Source of the DNA: Bacteroidales bacterium
Lineage (GTDB): Bacteria > Bacteroidota > Bacteroidia > Bacteroidales > UBA4417
Assembly (NCBI GenBank): GCA_016707785.1
Contig: JADJGZ010000021.1
Location: 1-64,000 of the forward strand
Reading direction: 5' to 3'
DNA: 64,000 nt
Positions 37,201-43,713 of this stretch are shown here, piece by piece. The notes below the pieces were generated by a model. The model saw nothing but the letters and a program-made list of their open reading frames with translations, was not told where the DNA came from and ran no database searches. The translations under genes were made by a program, and so were the position numbers. Every line of letters begins with the position of its first letter. Within the stretch, counting starts at the first letter, position 1.

Positions 37201-37446
37201 ACTTGAATACTCAATACTCCTGACACTGATTTTATTTCGGGCAATACTATCCCATTTATCGAGAGCACGCGTGGCTTCCTTGATATCTGGTTTGAAACGG
37301 TAACAATCAACAATACCATTAACACCCTGGACCCATTTATCCCAGGTATTGGATTTGAAATAAAATTCTGTTGCTTTTGTATAAAAAACGATTGCACTAT
37401 CATAGGCATTTCGCTTTTTGCATTGATCCCCCTTTCTCCAAATCAT
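34249..37446 (-). CDS. TPR-CHAT caspase-like protease protein, main part (frameshifted at N-terminus)
   Basis: A 1065-residue frame. About residues 1-440 are a long series of tetratricopeptide repeats (spacing near 40, e.g. ALVYLNIGRLFNLIGKDEKA), then a helical spacer, then a CHAT domain at roughly 710-1010. The catalytic pair of this clostripain/caspase-like fold is visible: His888 in LHLAMHT and Cys935 in LSACNTGTGKLEQGEG. A C-terminal membrane helix (about 1037-1058) ends in KRRRSG, so the protease faces the periplasm with a cytoplasmic tail. The true N-terminus, a lipoprotein-like signal, is in another frame (37400-37531). Substrate unknown; its neighbours are a secreted dockerin/cohesin-like protein and a sigma/anti-sigma-like pair. 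Confidence 0.88.
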   Translation of the reverse strand: MIWRKGDQCKKRNAYDSAIVFYTKATEFYFKSNTWDKWVQGVNGIVDCYRFKPDIKEATRALDKWDSIARNKISVRSIEYSSLIQKRAILLSEDGEYEKSSSGFQQALNLRLSLGIKKDTAVALIYNGMGTNSYYLGNYDEAFTYYTKAVKSYDSLGMNKTVDYAMFIQNVGIIHALRGEFDEAMELFQHSLLLNTSILDKNDPKLALVYLNIGRLFNLIGKDEKALEVLTQSEEIFKLKDKKSYKLASIYLNIGAIYVNKANIEKALSYYNKALAIIQSSPTGNQSDLITALLNLGFIYEKKGDFTAASNYYLEGLKIGEKRHNSVKILRGLANINFLQVKNKEAEIFYERAINSSVQLNGPEHPETALTYFKYGEFCSITGNNAKAIKFLNQGLNIYLKAYGEKSRDVGYAYLFIANFHERNKQYRLSLDYFQKALISGFANFSDPDILKNPSPEKNNLNYIQLNMLSGKASALFSLYRSEPKRLDYLYSSAATYDLSLELMEMLRSSYQEEDSKLLIAGSEKNTLLNAIKVQVELYNQTHDKKAIEKAFIYSEKGKSSVLLSYLRDMEAKDLGKIPDKLRKLDSRLKSDIAFYNKLLFDEGTKRNANQDKINLWNTTIFELSRQHDSLIKVVETQYPAYYNLKYDNSVISINNTRKRLNPNQALVEFALSDSVVYTFAVNHDSCNLFVRSLDSTFYNNLKTIREMLIGKSFNNYSPEDFQSFTKASNNLYKVLLEPAEAIIKGKDLIVVPDADLGYLSFDILLTKLPEPKTKGYRGLSYLIKQSPISYAPSATALFEGFRNPEANTNHKVLAFAPTYENIKGVKVEELLRGKTYRDYLLPIPGAQVEVQNLKKIFKSKVFEGDEATEGSFKKNARNYSILHLAMHTIINNNNPLYSKLVFFHNADSTEDGLLNTSELFGIQLNADLAVLSACNTGTGKLEQGEGIMSLSRGFFYAGVPSIIMTSWAVEDQSGAELMSSFYKYLAEGKPKNEALRLAKLDYLETSDQLKSHPHFWAAYMNIGDISPIKDLKAPTSIFIYILYSVIGLILIGAAGFIYKRRRSG

Positions 37447-37531
37447 TTTGCAATGAATCAGAAGATTCTGTATTAGGAGATTGTTTACACTGTGTAAAAA
37501 GAAACAGGATGAAAAACAAAACGACTCCCAT
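37400..37531 (-). CDS. N-terminal signal part of the TPR-CHAT protein (frameshifted)
   Basis: From an ATG at 37531 this short frame encodes MGVVLFFILFLFTQC, a hydrophobic signal ending in a cysteine (a plausible lipoprotein signal), then a serine/asparagine-rich stretch and NDLEKGG. It then runs out of frame. The plus-strand C5 run at 37428-37432 is the junction: with four bases, NDLEKG would read straight into DQCKKRNAYDSAIVFY, the first TPR of the next frame. The gene therefore very probably spans 34249-37531. Confidence 0.65.
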   Translation of the reverse strand: MGVVLFFILFLFTQCKQSPNTESSDSLQNDLEKGGSMQKAKCL

Positions 37532-37631
37532 CTTATATGGCTGCTGGAACACCAACGATAATCCTGCCATATGGTTGCGCCTAGAGAGCACGTGTTTCGA
37601 TTTAGTATAATTTGAAACTGTTTACTATTTG

Positions 37632-37639
37632 CAAATATA
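37632..37639 (-). promoter_or_regulatory. Candidate -7 box for the TPR-CHAT gene
   Basis: The minus strand reads TATATTTG, a consensus TAnnTTTG. It lies just past the terminator of the upstream gene and about 100 bp before the ATG at 37531, as expected for an independent transcript. Confidence 0.45.
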
Positions 37640-37665
37640 CCTTTATTTGTTTAAAAACTTTAGAC

Positions 37666-37694
37666 AAAAAAGGGGACATAATTGTCCCCTTTTA
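37666..37694 (-). terminator. Terminator after the dockerin/cohesin-like gene
   Basis: GGGGACA (37672-37678) and TGTCCCC (37683-37689), flanked by A6 and T4, make a compact stem with a 4-nt loop and U-tracts on both strands. It lies 19-47 bp past the stop codon at 37713. Confidence 0.88.
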
Positions 37695-37712
37695 TTGTCA
37701 AAAGATCTTAGA

Positions 37713-38924
37713 TTAATTTGTTTTCAATAGTCTGATCGTTTGTGTGTTGCTGCCTGACAAGCTCAGCTTGCAGAAGTAGCTTCCGGGGGTCAATCCGCTT
37801 CCTTCAATAGTGAGTGAGTGGTATCCTTGTGCAACCTCGCCAATTTTGTATTCCCTTATCTGACGTCCATTGTAATCAAAAATTGCAATGTTGACGTCGC
37901 CGGAATTTGGCAAGTAGTATGCCAATGTGGTGGATGTTGTAAAAGGATTGGGGTAGTTGCTCAGCTTAAGAGCTGGCATCGAGTATTCAATAATTGGAGC
38001 CTGTAATTTGGCATCCTTGATTTCAGTGTAGGTATTGCTTACAAGACTTGAATTTCCATTCAGAGTAAATTTAGCACTCATACCCTCTGCAAAGTTGGCA
38101 TTGGTTCTGCAATGGAAAGTGATGAGGCTTGAGCCTTCTTCGAGTTGTAATGTTCCACCATTGAGGTCGTTCCATACCAGGCTGATGCGGTTGCCATCAA
38201 TCTCATATTCATAACCTTCTACAGGGAATTCAATGGATTCGATGGTAACAATTTCAGAAGGATAGTTTACAAAGAGTCCGGCTCCGCTTAAGGTCAGTGC
38301 ATCATTTGTTCTGATTGATACGGTGAATGGCTCATTGGCAGTTACTTTTAATGATTCTGACATAGCCATTGGATAAGCTTCCAGGTCTCTTGTTCCGGGT
38401 ACGAATACGCCGCCAACATCACCTGATGAGGAACCTGTCAGGCCACCGGGTCTGGAGTCTTTTAAATCGGTGACTTCAATTATTTCATTCAAGAACACCC
38501 ACTCACCAATTGGGAAAGCAGTCCCTCTAACAATATGCCTGACGATAAGATTATAGTCAGCCAGACTGATAGTTCCGTTTCCGGTAACATCAGCAGCAAG
38601 GGTCTGGATATCATCAAATGGGTAAAATCCAAGGATATGGAATAACACCAGGGTGGCATCAACCATATTAACACCAACACCAGGACTGTTTTTTGTACCA
38701 ATAATCTGGTAGGTGCCAGCCTGAATATTTGTAAAAAGATAATTTCCGTCAGGTCCAGTAGTAAATGAAGAGATTTGGTTACTCTCCAGGTTTTTCAGGG
38801 TAACAACAGCCTGATTAATCGGCCTGGTAGAATCACCATGGTAAAGACAAGTTCCTGATACAGTACCGGCTTGTACAATCTGACCAATAAAGATCGCGAG
38901 CAGTATGGACAGTAAATTTTTCAT
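37713..38924 (-). CDS. T9SS-secreted protein with dockerin-like and cohesin-like modules
   Basis: A 403-residue protein. In order: signal peptide (1-19, ending VQAG), a carboxypeptidase-regulatory-type beta-sandwich (about 20-80, GPDGNYLFTNIQAGTY), a dockerin-like pair of calcium-loop helices (VNMVDATLVLFHIL, then DVTGNGTISLADYNLIVRHI, about 85-135), a glycine-rich linker, a cohesin-like beta-sandwich (about 190-310, LSGAGLFVNYPSEIVTIESI), and a T9SS type A sorting domain (about 320-403, LSNYPNPFTTSTTLAYYLP onward). It should be exported and surface-attached. Carrying both halves of a dockerin-cohesin pair in one chain is notable. Function unknown. Confidence 0.85.
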   Translation of the reverse strand: MKNLLSILLAIFIGQIVQAGTVSGTCLYHGDSTRPINQAVVTLKNLESNQISSFTTGPDGNYLFTNIQAGTYQIIGTKNSPGVGVNMVDATLVLFHILGFYPFDDIQTLAADVTGNGTISLADYNLIVRHIVRGTAFPIGEWVFLNEIIEVTDLKDSRPGGLTGSSSGDVGGVFVPGTRDLEAYPMAMSESLKVTANEPFTVSIRTNDALTLSGAGLFVNYPSEIVTIESIEFPVEGYEYEIDGNRISLVWNDLNGGTLQLEEGSSLITFHCRTNANFAEGMSAKFTLNGNSSLVSNTYTEIKDAKLQAPIIEYSMPALKLSNYPNPFTTSTTLAYYLPNSGDVNIAIFDYNGRQIREYKIGEVAQGYHSLTIEGSGLTPGSYFCKLSLSGSNTQTIRLLKTN

Positions 38925-39445
38925 GTTTTTTTTGTTTTAGGGTAATTGCTTGTTTTCTATAATAGATTGCTTGTTTGGAATCCTTGTAATATAGTGTGCT
39001 TGATTTTTCAACTCATTCAACTAAATCTGCCGTCCCCTCTTTTCAGTCTAATAGATTGTATTTCTCTGGCCTGTTTATTACCTTTATCCACTAATCAATA
39101 AAAGGTAATACATTTTGTCATTTTTTTTATATTGAAGTCAATGAATTTACGAAGCGGTATCAGTTCAGAGTTATTAATGCCATTGCATTCAGATACTCAA
39201 AATTCAGAAATTGAAATTGCAACAGTATAATAGGTGTATTTCTTTCGCTCTGATGAAAAAATTTGTTCAATATATTATTTCCTTTTTCTATTAATGCTAT
39301 TAACTCTTAAAAGTGATATACAGCTTCAAAAATCAGTAATCGTAATTAGCTAAAAAACAAAGGTTTGTATTTCGATGAAAAAAAGTTTAAAAAAAAGTTG
39401 TAAATCCGTATTACCTTTTTTCAAAATCTGGATAATACTCGTCTG
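38925..39445. other. Gene-free divergent region, 521 bp
   Basis: An AT-rich region between the divergently transcribed dockerin/cohesin-like gene and the sigma factor gene. I see no open frame, RNA gene or TAnnTTTG box on either strand. The closest motif is TACCTTTT at about 39412-39419 (-7 with the last base wrong), 27 bp before the sigma factor ATG. The absence of housekeeping boxes leaves room for promoters recognised by the adjacent sigma factor. Confidence 0.6.
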
Positions 39446-40030
39446 ATGATCCACTACTCTGATGAAGCAATAGTTGAAGGACTAAGACTGCGTAGCGACT
39501 ACATTATCAGTTTCGTTTACAGGGAATTTTTTCCATTGATAAAATACCTTGTTAACGAAAATACTGGTTCTGATGAAGACGCAGAGGATGTATTTCAAGA
39601 CGGTTTGATCATTGTCTATAAGAAAATCAGTGAAAATCAACTCACGCTTACCAGTTCTTTCAAAACGTTTTTGTACTCTGTTTGCAGAAACCTTTGGCTT
39701 CAAAAGTTAAATAAGAGGAAAGCAATTTTCGATAAATTAACTGATGTAGAAGAATATCTCGATTTACCGGCTGATATTCTGAAAGAGGTTTCAAACGAGC
39801 AGGTGGAAATGCAGAGATTAGTCCAATTGCATTTCCTCTCTTTACATGAAGATTGTCAAAAAGTGTTGCGGTTATTTATGAAAGATGTTCCGTTACGCGA
39901 AATTGCAACGATCATGGGCTTTAAAACTGAGAAGTATGCAAAAACCAGGAAATACCTCTGTAAGGAAGAACTGAAGAAGAGAATTGCAAATGACCCCAGA
40001 TGTCAAAAATTTTTTAGGTATGAAGAATAA
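39446..40030 (+). CDS. Sigma-70 family (ECF-like) RNA polymerase sigma factor
   Basis: A 194-residue sigma factor with region 2 (FFPLIKYLVNENTGSDEDAEDVFQDG, about residues 29-54 in pieces, then FKTFLYSVCRNLWLQKLNKRK near 72-92) and region 4 with a helix-turn-helix (LREIATIMGFKTEKYAKTRKY, about 151-171). Region 3 is missing, as in ECF factors. The DCQK cysteine before region 4 and the CK at the end are typical of a Bacteroidota-specific group. The next gene overlaps its stop codon and encodes a membrane protein with an anti-sigma-like N-terminus, its likely regulator. Targets are unknown. Confidence 0.9.
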   Translation: MIHYSDEAIVEGLRLRSDYIISFVYREFFPLIKYLVNENTGSDEDAEDVFQDGLIIVYKKISENQLTLTSSFKTFLYSVCRNLWLQKLNKRKAIFDKLTDVEEYLDLPADILKEVSNEQVEMQRLVQLHFLSLHEDCQKVLRLFMKDVPLREIATIMGFKTEKYAKTRKYLCKEELKKRIANDPRCQKFFRYEE

Positions 40031-40772
40031 CTTTAAACACTCGGCTAGCGTTGAGCAGTTTCTTTCCGGCGAAATGTTGCCCGCCGAAAGAGAAAACTTT
40101 GAGCGGGAGGTTGCTTCCAATCCGGGTTTAGCTGCTGAACTCAGATTCTCCAAAGCAATTGATGATGCCCTTCTAAAGGATGATGTTATCGATTTCAGGA
40201 AAAAACTCCTTGTTACATACAGGGAAAACAAGAAGGAACAACGTGATGTTCCGGTTGTAAGACTTCAAATCAGGAAATTCTGGTATGCAGCTGCATCCTT
40301 TATTCTTCTGGCAACATTGGGCTCAACCTTGTATTTCTCCTTGCCATCAGGAAATTCTACTGATAGTCTTTTCAAACAATATTATTCTTCCGAAAACCTT
40401 GTAGATGTTACCAGGGCTGGAGATGCAAATATTGTTGAAGCAGTTATTAAATTCCAGGAAAAGGACTACCAGCTCTCAGCAAGGTTATTCCAGAAAATCC
40501 TTGAAAAAGACAACAATAATATTGCTTGCTGGTTCTACTTCGGTATCTCAAGTATTGAAACTGAAAACTTTGAACAGGCTGAAAAAGCTTTCAACCACAT
40601 CATTGCCGACAATGGAAATCTCTATGTTGAACATGCTGAATGGTACCTTGGCCTGTCTTACCTGAAAAGCAATCAATTGGATAAAGCAAATCAACAGTTT
40701 GTATCGATCAGTAAAAATTCTGATAATGTTCATCAGGATGACGCAACACGACTGATTGATAAACTGAAATAA
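40020..40772 (+). CDS. Membrane TPR protein with anti-sigma-like N-terminus
   Basis: A 250-residue protein from the ATG at 40020, which overlaps the sigma gene stop by 11 bp; an in-frame ATG at 39984 is possible but overlaps further. The N-terminal cytoplasmic part has VEQFLSGEMLPAERENFE and NPGLAAELRFSKAID, resembling the zinc-less anti-sigma helices of Bacteroidota. One membrane helix is at about 85-105 (FWYAAASFILLATLGSTLYF). The periplasmic part is a run of three TPR-like repeats (CWFYFGISSIETENFEQAEKAF). Genetic overlap with the sigma factor suggests sequestration of sigma, with TPRs sensing an envelope signal; this is inference. Confidence 0.75.
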   Translation: MKNNFKHSASVEQFLSGEMLPAERENFEREVASNPGLAAELRFSKAIDDALLKDDVIDFRKKLLVTYRENKKEQRDVPVVRLQIRKFWYAAASFILLATLGSTLYFSLPSGNSTDSLFKQYYSSENLVDVTRAGDANIVEAVIKFQEKDYQLSARLFQKILEKDNNNIACWFYFGISSIETENFEQAEKAFNHIIADNGNLYVEHAEWYLGLSYLKSNQLDKANQQFVSISKNSDNVHQDDATRLIDKLK

Positions 40773-40800
40773 AGATAATTCTCCTCCATCACTCTGCTTA

Positions 40801-40833
40801 AGGTCGACGAGTTTCGTCGGCCTTTTCTTTTTT
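40801..40833 (+). terminator. Terminator after the sigma/anti-sigma operon
   Basis: AGGTCGACGA (40801-40810), a 3-nt loop and TCGTCGGCCT (40814-40823) form a 10-bp stem with one G-T pair, followed by TTTTCTTTTTTT. Confidence 0.9.
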
Positions 40834-40852
40834 TCCCAAGATAAAAATTGAG

Positions 40853-42328
40853 CTATCTGATACTTCTCATAATTTTGATTTGACAGGTTCCTTCATCACC
40901 AAGGTATTTCGCAAAATAAAGCCCCGGAGAAGCGTTGTTGCCATTATTTGAAGTGCCATCCCATTCAATAGTATAGGAGGTCAGACCTCCTGAAGGGATT
41001 GAAAAACTTTTTATAATAACGCCGTTTGAATTATAAATATCTAACTGTCCTTCATGAATTCCTTGTGGAACGATGATCTGACATGTTTCATGAAAAGGAT
41101 TTGGAACTGCCTTAAGCATTTCCATTCCCTCATACTCTTCTCCTCCAAAAACCATATCGTAATGGGTTCTGAATATTGTCCAATGGCCATCCCTTAATGA
41201 TTCCCATAATAACTGGATTTGAAAAACACCCTGGTCAACCGAAGAGAAGAAATGCGGATTACGATCAGGTCCCTCAAATTCCGATTGATTTTCATAAAAA
41301 CCTATAGTATTTGGATATCCTGTCATAATTTCATCATTACCCAATGAATCAGTTACAAAAGTGATAAATGAAGGGAATTTTGTGACAATCGGGAAATCGA
41401 ACAAATCCGGAGAGTGATAATTGAATTGTGTGGATCTGTGTTCAAAAATTTCTGGCCCAAAATAATGGAGTTCGGCATACATGACTCCCAGCTTTTCCCC
41501 GGGAATTTTGTTTTGCCAAACATAGAGCCCATTGGATGCACCGAATTCATTGAAGCCCTTGCATTGTTCAATTTCACTGCTTTGTCCCTGGGAATAAAGT
41601 TCATTAGGTCCAGTGAAAAGATAATTCCCCGATTGATATTCTCTTTCGAAGTAATAAACATTGGATGAATCATCAGGAGTATCAAGATAGAGAAGGTTGG
41701 CTTCGGTTCCGGCAGGATCTGAGCCATTTGCCTCCACAAGAACCTCAGGTGGATAAAAGGAAAGGTTTGATACATTTAAGCTGGAAACCAAAATTTTACC
41801 CTGGTTTTCCCAGGTAACATATTTCCCCCATGAATTGGATATACTCAAGTTCTGATCATCACCGGGCAACATTGATAATTCCTGAGGTGCTGAGAAATTA
41901 CCATCCAGGTTGTATTTCATGTAATAAATACCTTTCTGACCAGAAATATCAGATTCATAGAAGAGAATAAAAGCAGTATCCTGAATAGGCTGATAGTCAG
42001 GGATCATATACAATGGATGCCGGAAATGCACCCCTGGAGCTGAAAGCAATTCTACGGGCTCAGTGAGCATTCCATCCTCAATTCCACGGTAATAGAGGGA
42101 AGTTGATGTGGTATCTGTAGAACGTTCCCAGAATATAAGGATCTGATCATTCCAGAAATTATCCTTATAGTTGACAAGGCAGGGATTGGTGTTATCGGCA
42201 GAAGAATCTGTCAGGGCTTGCTGTGGAAGCCAGAAATAGAATTGTGCATGGACCTTTGTTAATGGCACTGCAATGAATAGACAAAGTGTAAAGACACTCT
42301 GTAAAATAATAAAACCTGTCTTTTTCAT
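40853..42328 (-). CDS. T9SS-secreted propeller-like protein
   Basis: A 491-residue secreted protein: signal peptide (1-29, ending VHAQ); a body of repeating short beta-hairpin units with DQILIFWERS, GIYYMKYNLDG and ITFVTDSLGNDEI, like a beta-propeller reporting per-blade W/F-rich strands; and a C-terminal T9SS type A sorting domain (about 405-491, LKAVPNPFHETCQIIVP, then GNNASPGLYFAKYLG). No enzymatic motif recognised. It is convergent with the sigma/anti-sigma operon and has its own -7 box. Confidence 0.8.
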   Translation of the reverse strand: MKKTGFIILQSVFTLCLFIAVPLTKVHAQFYFWLPQQALTDSSADNTNPCLVNYKDNFWNDQILIFWERSTDTTSTSLYYRGIEDGMLTEPVELLSAPGVHFRHPLYMIPDYQPIQDTAFILFYESDISGQKGIYYMKYNLDGNFSAPQELSMLPGDDQNLSISNSWGKYVTWENQGKILVSSLNVSNLSFYPPEVLVEANGSDPAGTEANLLYLDTPDDSSNVYYFEREYQSGNYLFTGPNELYSQGQSSEIEQCKGFNEFGASNGLYVWQNKIPGEKLGVMYAELHYFGPEIFEHRSTQFNYHSPDLFDFPIVTKFPSFITFVTDSLGNDEIMTGYPNTIGFYENQSEFEGPDRNPHFFSSVDQGVFQIQLLWESLRDGHWTIFRTHYDMVFGGEEYEGMEMLKAVPNPFHETCQIIVPQGIHEGQLDIYNSNGVIIKSFSIPSGGLTSYTIEWDGTSNNGNNASPGLYFAKYLGDEGTCQIKIMRSIR

Positions 42329-42347
42329 ATTTTGATAGAATAAATAT

Positions 42348-42355
42348 CAAAATTA
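42348..42355 (-). promoter_or_regulatory. Candidate -7 box for the 42328 T9SS gene
   Basis: The minus strand reads TAATTTTG (TAnnTTTG), 20 bp before the ATG, predicting a leader of about 13 nt. No clear -33 element. Confidence 0.42.
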
Positions 42356-42391
42356 AAAAAAACAGGTTTCTGATGCGGATAATCAGTCTGT

Positions 42392-43390
42392 TTATTTGAG
42401 TAATTGTTCAGAGCTGAGGAGTAGGTCAATATACTGTGCCCTTTTATAAATAAATGGATCTTTAACTTCTGATTTAGACAGCTTGCCTTTAAATTCAGAT
42501 ATTTTGCCAAATCCTTTTGCACTCATCCAGTTGGTAAGATCTTCAAGCATTGTAGCAATATATTCAGCTTTGTGTTTGTAGAGGGTACTAACCACCTGAA
42601 CACAATCGGCACCGGCGAGAAGCATTTTTACTACATCATTCCCATTATAGATACCAGAATTGGCACAGATGGATGCAGAGATCTGCTTGTAAAGCAAACC
42701 TGAATAACGCAACGACAGGCGATAGTCTCCTTCATGGCTCAGGTTAAAAGGAGCAATGTGTTTGATTTCCTCTGTATTGATCTCAGGTTCAAACAGTTTG
42801 TTAAATATGACTACTCCTGCTGCGCCGGCTTTATCGAATCGGGAAATTGTGTGCAGAGGATTGGAATAGAATGAGCTTAATTTAACACTCACCGGAATGG
42901 TCACCTTATTCTTTACCAGTCTCATGAGTTCAACCTGGTGTTCTTCAATTCCACGGCCATCAGTTTCAAAATCTTTTGGAACATAAAAGAAGTTGAGTTC
43001 TAAGGCATCTGCACCTGCTTTTTCGAGAAGCCGGGCATATTCAACCCAGGTTTCATCCTCTAGGCAGTTCAGACTGGCAATTAATGGAATGGAAAGGTTT
43101 TCTTTTGCTTTTCTGAAATTTACAAGATGAACTTCGGCACCGGCATGTTGTAACTTCGGGTGAAGGCTGATCATTTCGGCATTCATTTCATTGAATGAAC
43201 CCATTGCGTCATCCATCTGAGCGCTCTCCAGGTGGATCTGTTCTTCGAATAAGGTCTTATAAACAATTGCTGAAGCACCGGCTTCTTCCAGCTTTTTAAG
43301 CTGATGGATGTCACTTGACATACTGCTGGCACCGGCAATAATTGGGTTCTTTAACTTCAGACCCAAATATGTGGTCGAAAGGTCAGTCAT
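42392..43390 (-). CDS. Dihydroorotate dehydrogenase-like flavoprotein
   Basis: A 332-residue TIM-barrel protein similar to class 1 dihydroorotate dehydrogenases. It begins LSTTYLGLKLKNPIIAGASS, has KAGADALELNFF near residues 127-138, VSVKLSSFYSN near 170-180, and the phosphate-binding end ICANSGIYNGNDVVKMLLAGADCVQV near 237-262 (in pieces). In Bacteroidota this form is commonly encoded next to pyruvate:ferredoxin oxidoreductase, as here (divergent). That context suggests a role in redox metabolism rather than pyrimidine synthesis, but the substrate is not known. Confidence 0.88.
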   Translation of the reverse strand: MTDLSTTYLGLKLKNPIIAGASSMSSDIHQLKKLEEAGASAIVYKTLFEEQIHLESAQMDDAMGSFNEMNAEMISLHPKLQHAGAEVHLVNFRKAKENLSIPLIASLNCLEDETWVEYARLLEKAGADALELNFFYVPKDFETDGRGIEEHQVELMRLVKNKVTIPVSVKLSSFYSNPLHTISRFDKAGAAGVVIFNKLFEPEINTEEIKHIAPFNLSHEGDYRLSLRYSGLLYKQISASICANSGIYNGNDVVKMLLAGADCVQVVSTLYKHKAEYIATMLEDLTNWMSAKGFGKISEFKGKLSKSEVKDPFIYKRAQYIDLLLSSEQLLK

Positions 43391-43645
43391 TTTTATATCC
43401 TCCTGTTTATTAATAAGTTAAAATGAATTGATTTCTGGTTGATGAAAGTAATTTCAAACCCGAAAGGTAGTAATAATTTCATATGAAGGATTTGTAATAC
43501 CTGAGAATTAACAATTTTTGAGGAGACAGGTTGACAAATTTTAAAGTATTGGTGGGTTAAATACTGCACAATCTAAAATCAATTTAAATAAGTCGATTTG
43601 AGTGGAATTAATCCCTTATTTCCCATTCAATAAACTTTAAATAAG

Positions 43646-43653
43646 TAATTTTG
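43646..43653 (+). promoter_or_regulatory. Candidate -7 box for nifJ
   Basis: TAATTTTG matches TAnnTTTG. Transcription would start near 43660, so any start codon before that is excluded and the ATG at 43714 is the real nifJ start. The rest of the 323-bp divergent gap (43391-43713) is AT-rich with no gene and no clear minus-strand box. Confidence 0.55.
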
Positions 43654-43713
43654 CACCGCAAAAAAAGAATACTTCATAAAATATTTTTCGAAGTTAACAT
43701 TAAACTCTATCAT

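Noticed and set aside
34249..37446. CHAT protein as part of a type III-E CRISPR (Craspase) or caspase defence system
   Set aside because: No Cas7-11-like effector, cas or gasdermin-like gene is nearby, and the protein is membrane-anchored with an extracytoplasmic protease.
37713..38924. Cellulosome component
   Set aside because: Dockerin/cohesin-like modules are present, but there are no glycoside hydrolase or scaffoldin genes nearby; such modules are common in unrelated secreted proteins.
43651..43713. Upstream TTG start for PFOR adding 21 residues
   Set aside because: It overlaps the -7 box and would lie before the predicted transcription start; the extension has no family similarity.
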